A DNA stretch of 64,000 bases from Prevotella sp. GTDB taxonomy: Bacteria; Bacteroidota; Bacteroidia; Bacteroidales; Bacteroidaceae. A program made the position numbers and the translations under genes. The notes under the pieces are model-generated. The model worked only from the letters and a program-made list of their open reading frames with translations, made no database searches and was not told the origin of the DNA. The stretch lies in contig JAFUVV010000027.1 of the NCBI GenBank assembly GCA_017477435.1, forward strand, positions 1 to 64,000, given 5' to 3'. The stretch's first letter is position 1. Each line of letters starts with the position of its first letter. Shown in pieces: positions 35,819-44,407 of this stretch.

Positions 35819-38800
35819 ATGAAGAAACTATTACAATTACTCTTGGGCATGACTATTGCTATTCCCATGAGTGCACAAGTGAATGGTCGAGGCGATGTCC
35901 TTCAGTCTGTTGCTACAGACGGACATTATGATGTCGTTGAAGTGCAGGCTGTTGAGCAACGCATGGAAGTGATGCCGACGCGCATAGCCCGCCTCGGTAT
36001 GTCGCCAAAGCCAATGGTGGCCACCTATAAAAGTCTGGTGCGAGCCATCGGCGACGGAGGGAGCCAGGTTCGTGTTGCCACCGACGGCGACTCTCTCATC
36101 ATTGCCGACCTCGTGCTGGCAAATGCTGTCGTAAAAGCAGGAATAGACAACGGCAAGCTGAGCATACCAAACTGGTACTCGGTGGGACGCATAGAGGGAG
36201 TGGGCAACATAGCCTTCGTGGCTCTGAAAATGGTAGACAATACCATAGTGGTCGACACTACAGCCACGGCTATCACAGGCACAGTTGCCGACGATGAGAC
36301 CATCACGCTCGACGGTATGTTCGGACTCTTCACCACCGAGCAGGAGGCAGCGTCCTACTATTACGTGGGCAAGGAGTGCGTCATACAGAAAGGCAATGCC
36401 ACCATGACGATGAACTACTATGGCACCGACGTGACGTATGCCATCATCGCCCGTCAGCACGACGGTGTGATGACATTCACCAACTTCGGCAACACCGGAC
36501 TCACCTTCGATGCGCCGCTCACCACCGACCGCGAGATAGCCATCGGCGGCAAGACATTTGCAAAAGTCAAGCCCGCAGCGTCGGTGCTCGACTTCATGGT
36601 GATGGGGGTGAGTCGATATAAGACCAACGACGACGGTACCATCACTCCGATCATCTACAACAGTCTGCTTAAGACCGTTGCCGATGGCGACCGTGCTGTG
36701 ACGTGGGGACTGTGGTGCGGCACCAATTCGTCGGGAGCCTACGTCGTAGGACCATACATGAGTGGGCGCATCGACTTCACGGAAGATGTGGTCTATCCCA
36801 CGGCGCCCGACCTGACGGGAATGGAAGGCACCGGCACCGCCGACGATCCTTTCATCATCGCCACCACCGCCGACTGGCTCACCGTGGCCGACAACGTTAA
36901 GGCCGGCAATACACACATGGGACACTTTTTCAAGCTCACCAACGACCTCGACTTCAGCGGCATGACCTTCGTCCCTATCGGTGAAGCCACAGGAATGCGA
37001 GGAACTATCGACGGACAGAAGCACACCGTCACCGTCAACGATGCCGTGGCAACATCGCCACGAGGACTCATCGGCCGACTGGGCGACGACGGAGTGGTGC
37101 GCAACCTCAATGCTGCAGGAAGCTTTGACTTTGGCACAGCAACAAACGTAGGAGGCATAGTGGGATTAACAGGCAATAATGCCCTCATGGAGAATTGCGT
37201 CAACTATGCCGACATCACCACTGCGGGACAAGGCGTAGGCGGAGTGCTCGGCCATGGCAACAGTGGCACAGTTGTGCGCGGATGTAAGAACATGGGCACA
37301 ATCCACTACACAGGCAGCAACAACAGCTCGTGGGTGGCAGGAGTAGTGGGATATGCCCTCAGCATGTCGCTCTACGACTGTGGCAACGAGGGCACTATCG
37401 TCGTCGACAACCCAACCAGTGCCGGATGCATCGCAGGTGTGGTGTCGTACACCCACTATATGGACGAACTTGTCGATTGCTACAATACCGCCGATATCAC
37501 TGCCGGACAATACATCAGCGGAGTGCAGGCGTACTGCGCACAGACAGGAATGGGATGGGTGGTGTATAAAGGCTGCTACAACACCGGTAACATCACCTCT
37601 ACCGTCACCGCTACCAACATACCGCTCGGCGGAATATGTACCAATGTCATAGCCGGAGCGCAGTTCATAGACTGCTGGAACTCGGGCAATATCACCACCG
37701 TGGGCTGCAACTCTGCAGGCGGCATAGCAGGACGCTACGTGGGACAGACTGCCGACACCATAGAACGAGCAATGCTCTTCAAACGCTGCTACAACACCGG
37801 AAGTGTCACTGCCACGGCAGCAGCCAACATGACCCTGGGCGGAGTGCTGGGATTCGGTAATGTGGTTGCAATCGACTCATGTTGGAACACGGGCACGATA
37901 AACAACACGCAACACATCAGCGGCGGTATTATCGGACAGATACAGAATCGCAGTCAACTCTCATATATCATCAACAGCTATAACCTCGGTGAAGTCGCTG
38001 GCGGCTATTGGGTGGGCGGCATCGTAGGCAATGCAGCCATCGACCGGCCGATAGACAACTGCTGGAACGCCGGCACTATAACAGCCAGCAACCGCGCTGG
38101 AGGCATTGCCGGCTACTCAGCCTACGGTGCACGGATAAGCCGATGCTTCAATGTCGGCGACATTATCTCAACAGCCACTACTGCAGGCACCGGAAACAGT
38201 GCCTCCCACTCAGTCGGTGGCATCGGAGGACACTATGCCGGACACATTGTCGACAGCTACAACGCCGGACCGCTGAAGGGAATGTCGCGTGTCGGTGGCA
38301 TTATCGGTACCCCATACCGCAATGCTGCTCAAGACAATCCCAACCACGTTCACAATCTCGATGGATGCTATAATGTCGGCGAGATACAGAGCGCACTGCC
38401 CGACTCGTGCGGACACATCGTCGGTGTGCACATGACTCGCAACGGCAGTGTCTGGCGAGAGCATGGCTATATTCTTGGCGATACCCTTGCACAAGCAGTC
38501 GACACCCTCGAAAACTGCTACTATCTCAACAGCATCAATACCGATGCTATCGTCGAGACAGAAGCCGACCAAGAGGGACGTAGTGCCGCCGAGCTATGCC
38601 AAACACAGGTCAGTGGTAGCTTCTCTTCTCCTGGCGACTACTGCTATCCCATCCTCACATCGCAGAAGGAGAACCCCTATGCTCTCCTCTATGCGGCTGC
38701 CGTAGTACCAGCCGATGTCGATGCCCAGACAGGCATCATCACCACCGACTTCCATGTCGGGGCACCCGCCAGTGTCACGTGGACGTCGAGTTACGACGGG

Positions 38801-39148
38801 CTGACCATCAGCGGTACCGAAGCCTCCTTCACCAGCGATGCCTTCGAGGGTGACATCACGCTCACTGCCACCATCGCCCTGCCATGGCAGAGTGTGGCAG
38901 GCTATACCAAGGCAGAAGCCTCCAGCCAGAACAATGTCAAACCGCTCAAGAGAGATATAATAGTCCGTGTCAACAAGCCCATGACCACAGCCATCGATGA
39001 CATCATCACCAGCAAAGTAGGGCAGCCGGCGGAGTACTACAACCTTCAAGGCATGCGAGTCGTGCATCCTGAGAGCTACCATGGCATACTCATCTGCATC
39101 ACACCGGGCTCCGACGGTACAAGGACGAGCAAAACCCTGGTAAAGTGA
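35819..39148 (+). CDS. Large secreted GLUG-repeat protein
   Basis: A 1109-residue exported protein with signal peptide ending PMSAQ. The N-terminal third is beta-rich with no named domain. Residues about 340-920 hold about a dozen GLUG-type units of the form GGIxG...NCxNxGxIT (for example GGIVGLTGNNALMENCVNYADI and GGIAGYSAYGARISRCFNVGDI), which build a right-handed beta-solenoid. An Ig-like domain follows, and the C-terminus has a sorting-like tail (YYNLQGMRVVHPE...TKTLVK type). GLUG repeats occur in IgA-peptidase-like and adhesin-like surface proteins; an adhesive or structural role is likely but unproved. A strong terminator follows. Confidence 0.85.
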   Translation: MKKLLQLLLGMTIAIPMSAQVNGRGDVLQSVATDGHYDVVEVQAVEQRMEVMPTRIARLGMSPKPMVATYKSLVRAIGDGGSQVRVATDGDSLIIADLVLANAVVKAGIDNGKLSIPNWYSVGRIEGVGNIAFVALKMVDNTIVVDTTATAITGTVADDETITLDGMFGLFTTEQEAASYYYVGKECVIQKGNATMTMNYYGTDVTYAIIARQHDGVMTFTNFGNTGLTFDAPLTTDREIAIGGKTFAKVKPAASVLDFMVMGVSRYKTNDDGTITPIIYNSLLKTVADGDRAVTWGLWCGTNSSGAYVVGPYMSGRIDFTEDVVYPTAPDLTGMEGTGTADDPFIIATTADWLTVADNVKAGNTHMGHFFKLTNDLDFSGMTFVPIGEATGMRGTIDGQKHTVTVNDAVATSPRGLIGRLGDDGVVRNLNAAGSFDFGTATNVGGIVGLTGNNALMENCVNYADITTAGQGVGGVLGHGNSGTVVRGCKNMGTIHYTGSNNSSWVAGVVGYALSMSLYDCGNEGTIVVDNPTSAGCIAGVVSYTHYMDELVDCYNTADITAGQYISGVQAYCAQTGMGWVVYKGCYNTGNITSTVTATNIPLGGICTNVIAGAQFIDCWNSGNITTVGCNSAGGIAGRYVGQTADTIERAMLFKRCYNTGSVTATAAANMTLGGVLGFGNVVAIDSCWNTGTINNTQHISGGIIGQIQNRSQLSYIINSYNLGEVAGGYWVGGIVGNAAIDRPIDNCWNAGTITASNRAGGIAGYSAYGARISRCFNVGDIISTATTAGTGNSASHSVGGIGGHYAGHIVDSYNAGPLKGMSRVGGIIGTPYRNAAQDNPNHVHNLDGCYNVGEIQSALPDSCGHIVGVHMTRNGSVWREHGYILGDTLAQAVDTLENCYYLNSINTDAIVETEADQEGRSAAELCQTQVSGSFSSPGDYCYPILTSQKENPYALLYAAAVVPADVDAQTGIITTDFHVGAPASVTWTSSYDGLTISGTEASFTSDAFEGDITLTATIALPWQSVAGYTKAEASSQNNVKPLKRDIIVRVNKPMTTAIDDIITSKVGQPAEYYNLQGMRVVHPESYHGILICITPGSDGTRTSKTLVK

Positions 39149-39192
39149 AAACAGCAGCAAACAGAAAGCTGCAAATTGCGAAAATATGCGAA

Positions 39193-39227
39193 ACAGAGTT
39201 GGCCTCAAAGACCAACTCTGTTTTTTT
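39193..39227 (+). terminator. Intrinsic terminator after the GLUG-repeat gene
   Basis: Perfect 10-bp arms ACAGAGTTGG (39193-39202) and CCAACTCTGT (39212-39221) are followed by a run of seven T. It is the clearest rho-independent terminator in the window. Confidence 0.9.
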
Positions 39228-39283
39228 CATGCATATTATCGTGTCGGAATGAAAAAAAATGACTACCTTCGCACGGTGATAGA

Positions 39284-39360
39284 GACGATAACGATAACGT
39301 AAACGATAACGGGAACGATAACGTAAACGATAACGAAAACGGGAACGAAAACGATGACGA
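39284..39360. repeat. AACGNN hexamer repeat running into the P-ATPase start codon
   Basis: About 12 units of a six-base repeat with fixed AACG and variable last two bases (CGATAA, CGTAAA, CGGGAA, CGAAAA forms). The run reaches the ATG at 39354. The same hexamer appears inside this gene at 39846-39907 and 40700-40727, and in the gap at 48345-48374. Confidence 0.85.
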
Positions 39361-42008
39361 TGATGATGAAAGGTCTCACAACCGAGCAGGCCTTGCAGAG
39401 CCGTGCCCTGCATGGACAGAACGTGCTGACGCCGCAACGACGTAAGTCGCTGTGGGCGCTTTATGTTGAGAAGTATAAGGACCCGATCATCCAGATATTG
39501 CTCGTGGCTGCAGCCATCTCGCTCGCACTGTCAATGGCGTCGGGCGACTTCGTCGAGATCATCGGTATCCTTGCAGCTATCCTGCTCGCCACCACCGTGG
39601 GATTCGTCTTCGAGGTAGACGCTCAGAAGAAGTTCGACATTCTCTCTGCTCTTGGCGAGGAGCAGGCGGTGAAGGTTGTACGCGATGGAGAGGTGACGGA
39701 GATTATGCGCAAGGATGTGGTTGTCGGCGATGTGGTGATTGTTGAGACTGGCGACGAGATCCCTGCCGACGGCCGACTCGTGGAGTCGAGCGAGTTGATG
39801 GTAGACGAGAGTACGCTGACGGGTGAGCCGATGACGGAGAAGAGAAACGATAACGATAACGAAAACGATAACGGGAACGATAACGAAAACGGTGACGTTG
39901 ACGTAAACAGTGAGGGTGCATATCCTGCCGACTGGCTGCTCAGATCGTCGTTGGTACTGAGCGGACGTGGTGTGATGCGTGTCACTGCCGTAGGCGATAT
40001 GACGGAAATAGGCAAGGTGGCGCGGCATAGTGCTGAGGCTGTAAGCATCGAGACACCGCTCAACCGCCAGCTGAATCGTCTGGCAACGCTCATATCGAAG
40101 GTAGGATCGGCTATTGCCGTGACGGCTTTCCTGACGATTCTTATACACGACATAGTTTCAAATCCAGCTCCGTGGCGTGATGGCGACTGGCTCATGATGG
40201 CAAACACGGTGCTGAAATATTTCATGATGGCCGTGACACTCATTGTGATGGCGGTGCCCGAAGGGTTGCCCATGGCGGTGACGCTGAGTCTGGCGCTGAA
40301 CATGAAGCGCATGCTGGCGACGGGCAATCTCGTGCGTACACTGCAGGCAAGTGAGACAATGGGGGCGGTGAACGTGATTTGTACCGACAAGACAGGGACG
40401 CTCACGCAGAACAAGATGACGGTGAGCGAGGTGATTGTATTCGACGGCGACGGGATAGCTGAGGCCATGAGTGTGAACTCTACGGCCGAACTGAATCGCG
40501 ACAAGAATATCGGTAATCCCACTGAGGTGGCGATGCTACGTTGGCTTGAGAAGAATGGAATTGACTATAAAGAACTGCGCAGGGATAATCCCACATACGG
40601 ACAGGTCGCTTTTTCAACAGAGAAGAAGTATATGGCCACGGCTACCCGCGACTTCATTTTCGTGAAGGGAGCACCAGAGATTGTGCTGACGATGTGTGAA
40701 AACGTTACCGATAACGATAATCATAACGGAGTTCTCCTTCGGGGAGACCAACGGTCGCCGTTTGAGGCCAAGGCCGCAAGGGAAAGTATTAGGAGCCTTT
40801 CTGAGCGTGGCATGCGCACACTGGCTCTTTGTCGGAAGAATCGCTCGGTTGCCGAACGGCTTACGGAAGCAAACCTGCCTCACGACGGATATACATTGCA
40901 GGCCATAGTTGCTATCTCCGACCCCGTGAGGGAGGATGTGCCCGGAGCTGTGGAGGAATGTCGTGATGCCGGTATCGAGGTGAAGATGGTGACGGGCGAC
41001 AATGCTGCCACGGCTGCCGAGATAGCGCGTCAGATTGGAATATTGCCGAAGGATGGCAAAGTCGATGCAGATGCTGTCATCACAGGAAAAGAGTGGGGCG
41101 GCCTTTCTGACGTCGAGGCACTGGAGAGAGCCGGGCGTCTTGTGGTGATGAGCCGCGCCCGTCCACACGACAAGCAACGCCTTGTCGACCTTCTTCGCCA
41201 GCGAGGGAATGTGGTGGCAGTGACAGGCGACGGCACCAACGATGCCCCTGCTCTCCATCATGCTCACGTGGGACTGTCGCTCGGCTCGGGAACGAGCGTG
41301 GCAAAGAGTGCAAGTGACATAACTTTGCTCGACGACTCTTTCGGGTCGATTTCGAAAGCCGTCATGTGGGGACGTTCGCTATACAAGAACATACAACGTT
41401 TTCTCTTCTTCCAACTTGTGGTCAATCTTTCGGCCTTGCTGCTCGTCGTGGGAGGCTCGATAATAGGTACGGAAATGCCGCTCACGGTGACACAGATACT
41501 CTGGGTGAACCTGATAATGGACACCTTTGCAGCTCTTGCTTTAGCGTCGCTGCCACCTTCGCACGAAGTGATGAGAGAGAAGCCGCGACAGACCTCCGAC
41601 TTCATCATCACCAGGTTGATAGGCAAGCGGATTGTCGTCACAGCGTTGATATTCTTTGTTGTCATGTTCGCAATGCTCATCTATTGCGAGCGTCGCGGTT
41701 CGGCAGGAGTCGATGTGCACGAGCTGACGATATTCTTCACGACATTCGTGATGTTGCAACTTTGGAATCTGTTCAATGCAAAATCGTTAGGATCGACCCA
41801 TTCCGCTTTCCACAACATCGGCAGGAGCGGAGGCATGCTGCTTGTCTTGTTGCTGATCGTGGCGGGACAGGTCATGATAGTCAGTTTCGGCGGACGCATA
41901 TTCCGCACTGTGCCATTGACGTTCGGTGAATGGCTGACGATAATGGCAGCTACGTCGGCGGTGCTATGGATAGGAGAGATAGAAAGATTATGGAAAAGAA
42001 AGAGATAA
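39354..42008 (+). CDS. Calcium-type P2 cation-transporting ATPase
   Basis: An 884-residue membrane pump. The phosphorylated Asp is residue 345 in CTDKTGTLTQNK. The actuator loop reads STLTGEPMTE, and the M4 ion-site motif VPEGLP fits calcium pumps of the SERCA/PMCA group. GDGTNDAPAL closes the P domain. Eight to ten membrane helices are visible, for example at 47-64, 68-88, 252-268 and 288-310. Two loops are unusual: residues 164-187, just after the TGEP loop, are an Asn/Asp/Glu-rich insert encoded by the AACGNN repeat, and a shorter one (NVTDNDNHNG) lies in the nucleotide-binding domain. Both are probably tolerated surface loops. The stop overlaps the next gene by 19 bp. Confidence 0.92.
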   Translation: MTMMMKGLTTEQALQSRALHGQNVLTPQRRKSLWALYVEKYKDPIIQILLVAAAISLALSMASGDFVEIIGILAAILLATTVGFVFEVDAQKKFDILSALGEEQAVKVVRDGEVTEIMRKDVVVGDVVIVETGDEIPADGRLVESSELMVDESTLTGEPMTEKRNDNDNENDNGNDNENGDVDVNSEGAYPADWLLRSSLVLSGRGVMRVTAVGDMTEIGKVARHSAEAVSIETPLNRQLNRLATLISKVGSAIAVTAFLTILIHDIVSNPAPWRDGDWLMMANTVLKYFMMAVTLIVMAVPEGLPMAVTLSLALNMKRMLATGNLVRTLQASETMGAVNVICTDKTGTLTQNKMTVSEVIVFDGDGIAEAMSVNSTAELNRDKNIGNPTEVAMLRWLEKNGIDYKELRRDNPTYGQVAFSTEKKYMATATRDFIFVKGAPEIVLTMCENVTDNDNHNGVLLRGDQRSPFEAKAARESIRSLSERGMRTLALCRKNRSVAERLTEANLPHDGYTLQAIVAISDPVREDVPGAVEECRDAGIEVKMVTGDNAATAAEIARQIGILPKDGKVDADAVITGKEWGGLSDVEALERAGRLVVMSRARPHDKQRLVDLLRQRGNVVAVTGDGTNDAPALHHAHVGLSLGSGTSVAKSASDITLLDDSFGSISKAVMWGRSLYKNIQRFLFFQLVVNLSALLLVVGGSIIGTEMPLTVTQILWVNLIMDTFAALALASLPPSHEVMREKPRQTSDFIITRLIGKRIVVTALIFFVVMFAMLIYCERRGSAGVDVHELTIFFTTFVMLQLWNLFNAKSLGSTHSAFHNIGRSGGMLLVLLLIVAGQVMIVSFGGRIFRTVPLTFGEWLTIMAATSAVLWIGEIERLWKRKR
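39846..39907. repeat. AACGNN hexamer repeat inside the P-ATPase coding sequence
   Basis: Two codons per unit give alternating Asn-Asp, Asn-Glu and Asn-Gly pairs. The reading frame is kept because the unit length is six. The insertion directly follows the actuator-domain TGEP loop. Confidence 0.85.
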
Positions 42009-42613
42009 AGAATATTGTCTTCGACCTCGGCGGTGTGCTTGTCGGACTCGATAGTCAGCGCTGCATAAGAGCATTTGAGGAGATCGGATGCGGTGAAGTG
42101 GCGGGATATGTCAGAGACCACCGAGTGGAGGACCTGTTCCTGGAGCAAGAGCTGGGGCGAATATCTACCCGGCAATTTTGCGACGAGGTGAGAAGAATAT
42201 GCTGTTGTGCTGCCAGCGACGAGCAGATATCATGGGCGTGGAACGAACTGTTGAGTCCTGTGAGTGACGAAAAGCTCGCGTTGTTGGAATCATTATCAGG
42301 CAAGTACAGATTGTTCTTGTTGAGCAATACCAACGACATTCATTGGCAGAAGAGTGCGACGGATTTCTTCCACTGCGACGATATCAGATGCCGGAAATAT
42401 TTCGAGCAGTTGTTTCTTTCCTACGAGATACATCTTGCCAAGCCGCAGAGAGAAATATTCGAATATGTCAGAGATACAGCGGAAATCGTTGCCGAAGAGA
42501 CTGTTTTCATCGACGACTCCCTGACAAATTGCATGTCGGCAGCTGCTGTGGGCTACAGGACCATCCACGAGACAAGCGGCACAGATTGGATGAAGGAAAT
42601 TTTGAAATTATAA
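41990..42613 (+). CDS. HAD-superfamily phosphatase
   Basis: A 207-residue haloacid-dehalogenase-like hydrolase. Motif I is NIVFDLGGVLVGLD (nucleophile and acid Asp), motif II is LFLLSNTNDIH, a Lys in LAKPQREIFEYV gives motif III, and VFIDDSLTNC is motif IV. An alpha-helical cap lies between motifs I and II. The closest relatives are YihX/epoxide-hydrolase-N-terminal-like sugar phosphatases; the substrate is unknown. The chosen Met overlaps the ATPase stop by 19 bp. A longer reading frame begins at 41930 but lies inside the ATPase gene. Confidence 0.85.
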   Translation: MEKKEIKNIVFDLGGVLVGLDSQRCIRAFEEIGCGEVAGYVRDHRVEDLFLEQELGRISTRQFCDEVRRICCCAASDEQISWAWNELLSPVSDEKLALLESLSGKYRLFLLSNTNDIHWQKSATDFFHCDDIRCRKYFEQLFLSYEIHLAKPQREIFEYVRDTAEIVAEETVFIDDSLTNCMSAAAVGYRTIHETSGTDWMKEILKL

Positions 42614-42623
42614 AAATAAAAAA

Positions 42624-43535
42624 GTGGGAGCGGGATTGTCAAAAGTTGCTACGATAGGATTCTTCGATGGAGTGCATCTCGGCCATAGGCATATCATCGA
42701 CGATGTGCTCGCCGTGGCACGTGAGTCGGAGATGGAATCGATGGTGATAACCTTCAGTCGCCACCCGCGGCTGGTGGTGGGTAGCAGCTTTGTGCCTGAA
42801 TTGCTCAATACTACAGACGAGAAAATTTCGTTGATAAAGAAGGCTGGGATAGATCATTGTGTCGTCCTCGATTTCGACTCTGAGATGGCAAAGATGACAG
42901 CTCACGATTTCATGAAAACGATACTCCGCGACAAGTACGGTGTCGGGAAACTTGTCATCGGCTACGATAACCGTTTTGGTCATAACCGGCAAGAAGGGTT
43001 CGACGATTATCAGGCTTATGGCAAAGAACTTGGAATCGAGGTTATCCAGTGTAATGAATTGACGGAAGATGGCCGTCATGTAAGTTCGTCGGTCATCAGA
43101 AAAAAGATTGCCGCTGGCGATATAGAAGAGGCAAATAGTCTTCTTGGGTATGAATATCGCCTTAGTGGCATTGTGACAGAAGGGACTCATGTCGGACGCT
43201 CGCTCGGATTCCCGACGGCAAACCTCAATCCTGCAACAATAGGAAAACTCATCCCTGCCTGTGGAGTATATGCTACGATAGTAGAGACCAGCGATGGCGA
43301 GCGACATGACTCGATGACAAACATCGGTTGCCGACCGACATTCGGTGGAAAGACAACTACAATCGAGACAAATATTTTCGATTTCTCTCGTGATATCTAC
43401 GGCGAGACGATCATCGTAGAATTTATAAAAAGGATTCGCACCGAGCAACGCTTCAACAGTGAACAGCAGTTGGAGCGACAGCTCAGAAACGACAAGGAAA
43501 AAGTACTGGAAACAATTAAACATCGGAAGATATGA
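42624..43535 (+). CDS. ribF: Bifunctional riboflavin kinase / FAD synthetase
   Basis: A 303-residue enzyme that makes FMN and then FAD. The N-terminal nucleotidyltransferase domain shows GFFDGVHLGHRHII, FSRHPR and the late SSSVIRKKI. The C-terminal flavokinase domain shows GTHVGRSLGFPTANL, TNIGCRPTFGG and ETNIFDF. No ATG precedes the domain; a GTG at 42624 or a TTG at 42636 must serve as start. It overlaps the CPBP gene by 4 bp (ATGA). Confidence 0.95.
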   Translation: MGAGLSKVATIGFFDGVHLGHRHIIDDVLAVARESEMESMVITFSRHPRLVVGSSFVPELLNTTDEKISLIKKAGIDHCVVLDFDSEMAKMTAHDFMKTILRDKYGVGKLVIGYDNRFGHNRQEGFDDYQAYGKELGIEVIQCNELTEDGRHVSSSVIRKKIAAGDIEEANSLLGYEYRLSGIVTEGTHVGRSLGFPTANLNPATIGKLIPACGVYATIVETSDGERHDSMTNIGCRPTFGGKTTTIETNIFDFSRDIYGETIIVEFIKRIRTEQRFNSEQQLERQLRNDKEKVLETIKHRKI

Positions 43536-44386
43536 AACAAAAATCACTCTTGAGAATGTCGGGTGAAATCGTATGGTACATGGTTGTCTTCCTCCTCATT
43601 CAGATTTTCGTCACATACGCAGTCTCCATTGCTGAGGTCCTCATTGCGGGTGGCGACATGAAAAGTATTGCTGCCAATGGGGGAGCTTCATTGAAAGAGA
43701 TCAGTACTACCGGACTGATAGTGAGCAACATCGTCTCCAGCCTCATCACCATTCTGATTTTCCTCAGGGCTAGGTGGACATTATGGTCACGCGACTATCT
43801 CGCCAGCCGGCCGTGGGGCGTTGTATTCTGGGTAATAATCCTCTCGCTCGGACTTGTCATTCCTTCGATGTGGATGCAGGAACAGTTGCATCTGGAAATG
43901 CCCGAGGCAGTAGAAAAGATGTTCACCGACATGTGCTCCACTCCTTATGGCTATTTCACTCTTGCCATTCTCGCTCCGTGGGCTGAGGAGGTTGTATTCC
44001 GCGGGGCAATACTGCGACAGTTGTTGAAGATATTCAGCCGGCAGATGCATTGGATACCGATAGTCATTTCTGCCGTCATCTTCGGTGCTGCCCACATGAA
44101 TATGGCACAGGGAGCGAACGCTGCTCTCCTCGGACTCCTTCTCGGGTGGATGTACTACCGCACCGGCAGTATTTTCCCAGGCATCGTGTTCCACTGGTCG
44201 AACAATACTATAGCATACATCGTCACTCGATTGCGTCCCGATCTGGCCGATGCTTCGCTTACCGACATCTGCGGAGGCGACGCCAACAAGGCCCTCCTCT
44301 ATGTAGGCTTCTCGATGCTCATCGTACTGCCTGCCTTATTCCAACTCTTCATGCGACTGAAAAGAGGCAAAGAGAAAAAAAGATGA
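43532..44386 (+). CDS. CPBP-family intramembrane glutamic protease
   Basis: A 284-residue membrane protein of the CAAX-protease/bacteriocin-processing family. The catalytic motif EExxxR is Glu152-Glu153...Arg157 (APWAEEVVFRGAILR). A second motif His is in AAHMNMAQG and a third in IVFHWSNN. Six to eight membrane helices are predicted. Functions in this family include peptide maturation and bacteriocin self-immunity; nothing nearby points to a particular one. Translation is coupled to ribF. Confidence 0.9.
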   Translation: MKQKSLLRMSGEIVWYMVVFLLIQIFVTYAVSIAEVLIAGGDMKSIAANGGASLKEISTTGLIVSNIVSSLITILIFLRARWTLWSRDYLASRPWGVVFWVIILSLGLVIPSMWMQEQLHLEMPEAVEKMFTDMCSTPYGYFTLAILAPWAEEVVFRGAILRQLLKIFSRQMHWIPIVISAVIFGAAHMNMAQGANAALLGLLLGWMYYRTGSIFPGIVFHWSNNTIAYIVTRLRPDLADASLTDICGGDANKALLYVGFSMLIVLPALFQLFMRLKRGKEKKR

Positions 44387-44407
44387 AATAAACTAAAATA
44401 TGAAAAT

